The notes under the pieces: generated by a model | Told to the model about the DNA's origin: nothing | The model's input: the letters and a program-made list of their open reading frames with translations, nothing else | The model's database searches: none | Shown here: positions 56,541 to 64,000 of the stretch, one piece after another | Layout of the letters: each line of letters starts with the position of its first letter | How positions within the stretch are numbered: the first letter of the stretch is position 1 | Origin: Coptis chinensis | Taxonomy: Eukaryota > Streptophyta > Magnoliopsida > Ranunculales > Ranunculaceae | Direction: 5' to 3' | DNA length: 64,000 nucleotides | NCBI GenBank assembly: GCA_015680905.1 | Contig: CM027377.1 | Location: 28,978,501-29,042,500, forward strand | Program-made: the position numbers and the translations under genes

Positions 56541-58246
56541 AAGTGGTGAGTACCACATTGAGGCCGTTGATGTTGCTGAGCATTTTGCTGTGAAGCGATC
56601 TAGAGCTAACAACTTTAGCTTATAGACTTTGACAGGGAAGTCAAGCGTTCTGGATGGGTTTAGTAACAAACCCTGGGAGAAGAGGCCATTATTGTTACTT
56701 GGGAATTATTGTGCTTCTGGGTTTACTATCCACACTAGGGTTTGTAACTTTTCTAATATATATTAGGTTGTTTGATGTATCATGCCTCTATGTTGTATAC
56801 TGAGAAATATATGCTATGGTGAACTGACCTTTGAACTGTTTATGTTGTAAAGGTCGTTATTACTAGAAGAACTGATCGTACTGTGATCGAGAAGTTTGCT
56901 CATCTTACTCGTGCTGAGAAGCGGAAGAAGCTGCTTGAAGTAGCGAGCTACTTTGTTGAAAGGGGGTGAACGAGGGATCAGGGCAAAGAGGAAGAAATAG
57001 AAGAAGAGGTCAAGAGGTCAGGACGTAGTAAAATCGTCGATTGAGTCAAGCATGGAGCGTGAAAACAGTGATATTGTCAGTATGGAGGCTACGAACAAGA
57101 GCCGGTCTGGGCAGGTGCGACCTGGAGGTGTTGCTGGTGGTAGTGGGTCGGTGAAGCGACCTGAAGTAGATAGGTCTGGGGCTGTGCCAAGGGGGAGAGG
57201 ACAAGAGAGTTCCCCTTTCAATCTGGAGGACATCTCCTTCATTCCTCGTGAATGGAAGAGTTCACTGAAGAGGAAGGCTGATGAGTCTAACATGAGAGCT
57301 GCGAAGGTCGCTAAAGCGGCTAAGCATGTTCTTGGGAGCAGTTTGGGAGCTGCTAGTGGTGAACGAACTGGGGAAAAATAGTTTGGGTCTCTAGATCGAG
57401 GTCCCAGGGTGATTTCAGCGTTCTAGGTTTTGGTAATTCTGAAATTGGGTTGACCACCACTGTAGGGGGCGTTTCTGGTGGTAAGGGGAAGGAGAACACT
57501 GTGGTGAAGGAGGTTGGGAAGGATCATCCTAGTACGGGTAAGGATGATCTGGAGCGCAACCTGGTATACGTGAATGAGAGGACTGGGAGAAAGATAACTA
57601 TGAAGAGGTCGGATTGTAGCTATAAATCCGTACCTATAACGTCCTGCTTACTGGAAGGGATGACATTGGATGGGGACAGGAAAGACTTGGACTCTAAGGA
57701 ACTGACAGAGAACATTCAAACAATGGACCTAGCCCACTATTTGGTAAGTGCCAAATTTCTCATAGCTTGATTGATTCTATTCATCTGTACATGTTGTGTT
57801 TTGGTGTGTAATTGGGTGCAACTTATAGCTGGCTACCAAAAATTGAAAATGGGGGCCCAGATTTCTGAGATAGAGAAAGGCGAGCTCGAAAGACTAAAAG
57901 ACATGCTGGCAAATGTTCGGGACGTGCAACAAGCTGAACAGAAAGACCTAAATGATCTAAAATTTTAACTCGTTTCCATGACTTTGGAAAGAACGGTCAC
58001 GGTTAACGAGTTAAGTGACCTGAAGGGGAAGCTGGTCACAGTTAATGACTTCGCTCAGAAGTGTAAAGCAGTCACACTATAGGCAAAGGAGGCATATGAT
58101 TCAATGTGCGTCGAATTAGAAGAGCTGGAGAAGAAGCATGAGTGGCTCAAAGAGGAGCATACTCGTATGATTGTAGGTGGGAGGGAGGTCTCCTCAACCG
58201 TAGATGCCAATGTTGCTCTTGTCGTGGTGCTCGTTGTTCCTGCTTC
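56541..58246 (+). pseudogene. unrecognised intron-containing gene remnant with coiled coils, broken by E5
   Basis: Exon-like blocks with plausible GT-AG introns: about 56545-56742 (EYHIEAVDVAEHFAVKRSRA, one stop, NKPWEKRPLLLLGNYCASGF), 56853-56970 (VVITRRTDRTVIEKFAHLTR, AEKRKKLLEVASYFVERG), a Gly/Arg/Ser-rich basic part (57052-57381, with KRKADESNMRAAKVAKAAKH), 57450-57742, an intron 57743-57829, then a Glu/Lys/Leu coiled coil (57830-58190) with two stops, ending VVPAS where the E5 LTR begins. I do not recognise the family. The layout (DNA-binding-like basic part plus coiled coil) recalls ORFs of plant transposons, but that is a guess. Confidence 0.45.
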
Positions 58247-59697
58247 TGATAAGCACCCAAAAGTGTATTATGAAACCCCATTGAGACATATAAATTTGGT
58301 TAATTATGTGTTTAATAATCATGAAATAAATATGTTTTCATACTTTTTGTAGATATTTGCAGTAAACATGGAAATATTGGTTAAACCTGCAATAAAGCAC
58401 GAGGAACGGCGATATATGAATTCTCCCAAATCCGCACGAAGCATCAAACTTCCAAAGCTCCTACCTCTCGAACCCGGGACTCGAATCGACAAGAGAGCTG
58501 CTCGCACAATCGCATGATGAACTCTACGATAGGCGGGAAGTTGTAAAAGCGCCCAAAATACCGGACCGCCATCGATCGCATTATGGGCCCACTATGCGGG
58601 GCCACAAGATTGGATGAGTCATCAATCATGGAGCATGTCAAGACAAAAAACAACAAATTATTGGTGCAAAGTTGACACCTTGCATGTAATAAATTAGATT
58701 AGGTGTTAATAGTGAAAAAAAAAGGCAAGGTGTCACTTTGTTTTAATGTAGTGGATAAAAATGAATTAATGTGGTTTGATGATTCACGTGGGAGGAAATG
58801 AGATTTCTCTCAAATGGAGAAAAAATTAGACAAGGGTGGGGGACACTCCATTTACTCCCTTGACTTATTTTCCTCACATGGCATTATTTTTTAGTTCCTT
58901 AGTGAAAAAAAATCATAAGTTAGTTTTAGTTTTTGTAAGAAGCTTGTAATAGTTTTAATGGAGAAAACACTTATTTTCTTCTAGAAAATAAATATATCGA
59001 TGAGTTTGATTGTTTATCTTCTTCCTTTCTCTATCTCTTTTTGTTTTTAGTTTATAAATCCTTGTCCCAAGGATCATGAGCTAACTTCCCTTTTGGGGAG
59101 TTAATCCAACTCATGTGAGGGTAAATCAATTTTTGTTGGTTTGGTAGGTTGTTAGGAAGAACAACTAGCTCTACACCCTATCCCAAAATGATAGTTGGTG
59201 TAGTGTCTAGTTAGGAATCAAAGCAATGAGCTTAGAGATAAGTCATTCCTTACTTCCACTTGCTAGCATGTGTGAGCTCTCTAAGTGAGCCATACATGTT
59301 AGGGATCAAATCTTTACTTCCATTAGGGGCTTGTCTATGAGTCTAGGAAGGATCAAATAACCTTTTTCAAATCAACAACTAATGATAGTTTCACATGAGG
59401 AGGATTAACTCTCCACATTTTCTTTCAAATCTCTATTTTGGTATTAAGTGCATGTTTTCAAACTTTAATGTCTTTCTTAATGTTTGTGTAGGAAGGAAAA
59501 CCTAGCATTAATATTATAACCTTACTCCTTAGTTCCCTTTATTGTAACATCCAATTTGTAGTTGTTCTAAACTTTAGGTTAGTTCGAATCCTTATTCCAA
59601 CTCTACGAAACGAAGATCGTGAGTAAGGAACTTTGAGTGCTTTTGCATCAATTTAGAGAGTTCAAACCTCTAAGTAGTAGTAAACAAGCATATATCA
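58247..59697 (+). repeat. 5' LTR of E5 (1451 bp)
   Basis: Starts TGATAAGCACCCAAAAGTGT and ends CATATATCA. The first 100 bp align with the E1 LTR start; the middle is different, with AT-rich blocks and no 189-bp duplication. Confidence 0.92.
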
Positions 59698-59699
59698 AA

Positions 59700-59717
59700 T
59701 GGCGCTACTGCTGTTCT
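59700..59717 (+). promoter_or_regulatory. primer-binding site of E5 (tRNA-Asp-like, drifted)
   Basis: TGGCGCTACTGCTGTTC after LTR-CA and AA. It matches the tRNA-Asp complement at the first six bases and in TGC. Less perfect than in E1. Confidence 0.65.
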
Positions 59718-60253
59718 AAAGCCATAGAACTTGTGCTACAGATCGGAAGTTGCATCAAGGGGGAACCCCCATTCTCTTCCTTCCTTTCCTTTTCGTTCGT
59801 TTACGTTTTTTTTTTCAAATTCGTATTTTTACCTCGCAATAGACCTGTTCGCTCACAAATTTTTTGTTCCACTTCCAGGTACCAAAAGTTAGGATCTGGG
59901 AAACATCACCGCAGCGCATTATAAAGAGTCTTTGTAAAAGTTGAAATCATTCTCAATTAACCGACACGCGTGCACCCTGTCGAAGTCTACCAGCAGCCTA
60001 AATATCTGGCCCTCAGACCTAAAAAAATTCGATAATCCTTTGGGATTAATCGGCGTCGGCAATTGAAACGCTTTGTTTCAGTTCAAGGGCTTAAAAAAGC
60101 GGGAAGCTGCAGTTCCAAATTTTAGTATTATTGTAATTTTTTTTTTATGTTTTTCTACATGTATGCCATGTATATAGTATTAGGAAAAATTTATGGATTA
60201 TTATTTACGTATTAGCCTAGAATTATGCATAAATCATGTGAATATGCTTGTGA

Positions 60254-60262
<9 letters not shown>

Positions 60263-60325
<63 letters not shown>
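60263..60325. repeat. (TA)n microsatellite in E5 leader
   Basis: More than 60 bases of alternating TA, with one preceding irregular TA block. Confidence 0.95.
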
Positions 60326-60328
<3 letters not shown>

Positions 60329-61179
60329 GGTCATGAATTACATATTAATGTATATATACATACAAATGGAACTGCTTTGCATGGTTATCTATATATCTAT
60401 ATCTAAGTCACATGTTTAGCATATATATTACCGAATGAGTGATTATTTGCATGTTAGCATCTATAACTTAGGAGTTATACATAGTAATTAGGATGTGTTT
60501 TGGTATTTTGGCCATAACTTTGGCTACGGTTCTCAATCACGCGTGTGAGCTCAATTCGAAAGATCTCGACGGCGCCAAGACGCTGTCTCCACCCAGCTTT
60601 GAGGGTGGAGGTCATTTTCGAGGTCAAAATCAACTGTTTTCCCTCCAAAATCATCATTTTAGAAAATGGTGTTGTTTAATAAGTCGATTTTGTCAAGAAA
60701 GAGGAGAACATTCCAACGAGGGTTAAAATCTGAGTTGGGTAAGTTGTTTCTAAACCCTACGGGTAAAGCTCGCTCTCTATATGACATTCACAATCTCAAT
60801 GAGTATTGTCGAAATCGAATTATTATGCAATACAAGAGTCGTATTTTAGTTTATGTATAATACCTTGCATGTTTAGTTTTGTCGTATTTATCTGCATATG
60901 TATACTATCTATGCATGCTAATGTATTTCGATACGTATGAGTGATTCAAATTTGCTCATATCGTTGATATACGCTTACGTAATATCGATTTAAAATTAGC
61001 GCATATATATCATTATTCTTGATGTATATTTGCCTGTACGTATGGAAGTATTTATTGATGACACAAGCTTGCCTATTCGTATAGCTATACGTATGAGTAG
61101 AGTATCTTCACATGCTACTGCACCTAGTATTGTCTGAGTAGATCGTATTTGCATGTTTGTAGTTTAACCCTTGCATAAA

Positions 61180-61184
<5 letters not shown>

Positions 61185-61211
<27 letters not shown>

Positions 61212-61224
61212 TAAAAAAAAAAAA
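61185..61224. repeat. poly-A tract in E5 leader
   Basis: 40 bases, nearly all A, with one T. Confidence 0.95.
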
Positions 61225-61525
61225 TTAAATTAAAATTAATACCGCCTTTGCATAAAATTTAATTCCATACATCTTAATCATATTCCAATGGTGTCTAGGA
61301 AACTTGAAAGATTGAGGTTACTTAATTAGAACCATGCTTGCATGGAAAGCCTCCCTCATATCTCTCTTGTGACCTGGCTGTTGGTTTATGCACACGTATT
61401 CCTAGCTTCACTGCTACGTTAGCAGCAGCTTAGGCATATGTTGTTAAACTATAATGCTTAAGATAATAATAAAATTCAAGTCCTACTAAATTCCTTCTGT
61501 GAGTTAGATCTAATTTTATGCTTGC

Positions 61526-62994
61526 ATGAGACTAAGGTCTGGTTCCACTAAAGATATTGAACATACCTATCGTCGAAAAAAATATGATAAGCAATTGCGT
61601 AAGTTCTCACCTAAAAATTGTTCTTCTTCTATCGCTAATTACCTTCATCACAATCCTTCATCGCCATCAACTTCTGTCATTATGGCCGACGATCCTCCAC
61701 TAGCAGAGAAGCCCCTCTCGGACTTCTATATCGTGCATTACAGGAAGGACCTTCTTCCTGCATCAAACTTGAGGACATTGTCGGTGATTTTCGTGATCCC
61801 ACCAAACGCTTTTCAGTTTGTTACCTATATATCATGGTTTGGAGCACGAAAAACCTTACAATCATCATCTTCATCGGCTTTAACAAGTGGCAACAACATT
61901 TCACCATCCATCCAAAAGCCTCTAAGGAACAACTCTTGCTTTCGACGGTTTCCATTCACTTTAGCGAAAAAAAGCGTCAATCCGCTAGCGGGACAACAAC
62001 CACAAATCCATAGACACATGGAATAAACTAGTTCAAGCTTTTATGCTTCAATTTTACACTTTCGAAAAAAACAACCGAAAATGGTTCAAAAATTCAATTC
62101 TTTTCGTCAAAATCCTCATGAATCCTTTTACGTAGCATGGAGTCGCTTTTATCGATCTTTCATTAGAATGTCCTCATCACCAACCGGACAAAGTCGTCCT
62201 TGTTCGCTCATTCTTTAATGGTCTTTCCGATCATCAAAAAGAAACTCTTGATATAATGAACGGCGGTTGCTTCATGGACAAAGGAGCTACGTAAGCTTAT
62301 ACTTTTCTTGAAAACAAAAAGGAAAAAAGGTACACACGGGTAACACCGAAGTCGCCTCGGTCATCAACGGACAATGTTACAAAGGCCACATCTATATTTT
62401 GAGGTAAAACCCGATCCCAAAATAAAAAAAATTTGATAGAATCCCTAACTAAAAAGTAGATGCCCTTGCAGTTCAAGTAAACGATCAACTACCAAAACCA
62501 GTCATGAACGCGTTGACACGCCCTTGTGTCCTTTGTCTTAGTCCCGACCATCCCGATGCATATTGTCCCTTGTTATATGCTTCCCCACTTTCAACAATCG
62601 GAGGAGGCATGTGCATTCAACATTCCCAATGCACCATGGAGACAACATCCGAATTTCGCTTGGCCAAAATAACCAACAAATGGGGGCTCCTCCGGTTTCA
62701 AAATCCACCGCTCGACCTACCAACAATTTTATTCCATACCGCCAAGGAAATAATCAACAATACCAACAAGGTCAATTTCAAAATAATTCCAATGCTAATT
62801 ATCAAACCAACCGCACCTTGTTCCAAATAATCCAAATCCCAACTATCATCAACAACTTCTAAGCAATAATCGAGAACTACTACTGCTGCAATAACCTGCG
62901 CCAACCATTACGGATAGGACAAATGAGACTTTCTTGGCTTACATGAACCAACAAATTTCAAATTTTAACGTCTATCCAACAATCACTTCAGCAA
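61526..62994 (+). pseudogene. gag of E5
   Basis: Start MRLRSGSTKD at 61526, agreeing with E1 (10292) and E2 (13541); YRRKKYDKQL matches YHRRKYKKQL of E1. MADDPPLAEKPLSDFY near 61680 corresponds to MGEEIVERPL of E2. FRRFPFTLAKKS (about 61940) is the capsid-like motif. After a stop at 62024, shifted frames give NKLVQAFMLQFY, ECPHHQP, KETLDIMNGG, an intact zinc knuckle CVLCLSPDHPDAYC (CX2CX4HX4C, about 62520) and AFNIPNAPWRQ. At least four frameshifts. Confidence 0.83.
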
Positions 62995-64000
62995 TTGGCG
63001 CAAGAAAAGAGTCAGAAAGGCGTGTTTCCTGCACAAGCAGTTCCAAACCCTAAACCAACAAACACAGCCTTTGAACTCACCAATGCCCCTGGTCCAAGCA
63101 CCCCCAACCAAGGTGAGGTGCATGCAATCACTACTTTACGATCTGGAAAAACTGTAGACAATCAAATACATATGCCAGATGATCAACCAAAGGGAAAAGA
63201 GGGTTTCAAGGAATCTATTTCTAATAATGAACCTACGGAAGATTCCCCAAATTCAACAAAGTCAACACCTCCGAATGTAGGAAACAGGCATGTAGACCCT
63301 TTTGCCAAATTCCGCCCTAAGGCACCGTTTCCTGCACGCTTGGCAAAGAATAAACCTGATGAGAATTTTGCTGAAATTCGAGAGACTTTTCAAAATTTAA
63401 CAATCAACTTACCTTTTCTCGATGCCTTAAAACTATTACCAAAACATGCAAAATTTCTGAAAGATATGTGCACCACAAAAAAGAGAACTAATGTTCCTCA
63501 ACAAGCGCCTCATCAACAGCTTTCCATCACCGAACACAATGGTATAGTAAAATACAAGGACCCTGGTAGACCAACGGTTCCATGCACCTTAGGTGACAAA
63601 TACACGGCTACTGCACTACTAGACCTAGGAGCTAGTGTGAACTTACTTCCATATTATTTATTTAAACAACTAGGTCTTCATGAGCTCAAACCTACCACCA
63701 TGACTCTACAGTTAGCAGATCGCTCCATAAAGTATCCAAAAGGAATTGTGGAAAACGCCCCCTTGTAAAAGTCCAAGATTTCTTCTATCCCCGTAGACTT
63801 TGTTATTTTGGATACGTATTGCATGTGATTCCATTCCTATCATCTTAGGACGTCCGTTCCTTTGCCATTGCTAATGCTCTTATTAACTGTAGAGATGGTT
63901 CCATGACCATGTCCTTCGAAATCTTTCGGTCGAGGTGAATGTGTTCAAGTTGATGAAACAACTTCCGTGAGCCCCATTGATTGATGGTGAGGTCAACAGG
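62995..64000 (+). pseudogene. gag-protease junction and protease of E5, window-truncated
   Basis: The open frame 62995-63768 reads QKGVFPAQAVPNPKPTNTAF, VHAITTLRSGKTVDN (LRSGK motif), RLAKNKPDENFAEIRETF, LPKHAKFLKDMCTTKK, KYKDPGRPTVPCTLGDKYTA and ALLDLGASVNLLPYYLFKQL with the DLGAS active site, then IKYPKGIVEN. A one-base shift at about 63755 is followed by LVKVQDF, PVDFVILD, IIGRP-like PIILGRPF and NALINCRDGSMTMSFE up to the window end. Apart from that shift it is well preserved. Confidence 0.88.

Larger units (their letters stand above)
59718..61525 (+). other. E5 leader with (TA)n and poly-A tracts
   Basis: Noncoding, 1.8 kb. It contains a (TA)n run at about 60263-60325 and an A-rich run at 61185-61224. 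A short stretch near 60475-60730 shows small frames on both strands without family motifs. Confidence 0.65.
58247..64000 (+). mobile_element. E5: Athila-like LTR retrotransposon, cut by right window edge
   Basis: 5' LTR 58247-59697, PBS 59700, 1.8 kb leader, gag from 61526, protease 62995-64000. The same family group as E1 by LTR start and gag start. It is inserted in the coiled-coil gene remnant after GCTTC (58242-58246), which should be the target-site duplication. The window ends within protease. Confidence 0.9.

Noticed and set aside
1..64000. tRNA, rRNA, telomere or centromere satellite
   Set aside because: No cloverleaf with A/B boxes, no rRNA-like stretch and no tandem satellite monomer seen on reading; the tRNA-Asp similarity is only the PBS complement.

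Overview
The window reads as plant nuclear DNA, almost certainly eudicot, and consists almost wholly of transposable elements nested inside one another. It is AT-rich, with Athila-type Ty3/gypsy gag-pol and env-like remnants, a CACTA element with plant introns, a Tourist-type MITE, a Mutator-like long-TIR element, an RLE-type non-LTR retroposon and an L1 ORF1 fragment. I found no credible host gene, tRNA, rRNA or CRISPR array. The layout fits gene-poor, pericentromere-like heterochromatin. The species cannot be named from what I can see.

Layout. (1) 1-13430, minus strand: element E1, an Athila-like retrotransposon cut by the left edge. It runs from its 5' LTR (11530-13430) through PBS, gag, protease, RT, RNase H, integrase and a decayed env-like ORF to a 3' noncoding domain. 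(2) 13436 to about 54838, plus strand: E2, a second Athila-like element into whose leader E1 inserted. Its gag-pol is split by a 1.36 kb Mutator-like element (17857-19220) between RNase H and integrase, then by E3 (19900-29454), a complete but deleted LTR element of another Athila family, placed exactly before the catalytic Glu of the integrase. Integrase resumes at 29455 and ends at 30061. (3) 30362 to about 50 kb: a CACTA (En/Spm) transposon inserted in the 3' part of E2. It has a TNP2-type transposase gene and a second, TNPA-like gene. One intron of the second gene is 9 kb long and holds an R2-like retroposon, a 2.7 kb solo LTR and an L1 fragment. (4) 50481-51785: a minus-strand solo LTR. 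It is followed by the probable 3' domain and 3' LTR of E2 (51791-54838). (5) 54839-56540: an older Athila env/3' fragment, the apparent target of E2. (6) 56541-58246: an unrecognised, intron-containing coiled-coil gene remnant, broken by E5. (7) 58247-64000: E5, a plus-strand Athila-like element (5' LTR, PBS, gag, protease) cut by the right edge.

Relative order of events from nesting: old Athila fragment, then E2, then (in unknown order) E1, the MULE, E3 and CACTA inside E2, then the MITE, retroposon and solo LTR inside CACTA. Target-site duplications are visible for E3 (CAAGT), the MULE (10 bp), the MITE (TAA) and two solo LTRs (GTACC, CCAAG). All open frames of E1, E2, CACTA and the retroposon are broken. 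Many breaks are one-base indels, so some may be assembly errors rather than real decay.

The most interesting signals: a structurally complete, recently inserted E3 that lacks RT catalytic residues, RNase H and integrase; a tripled exon in the CACTA second gene; a retroposon with an N-terminal zinc finger and a C-terminal restriction-like endonuclease; a G-rich box shared by the 3' domains of four elements, far from the LTR; and a 1.3 kb inverted LTR pair that could form a hairpin.
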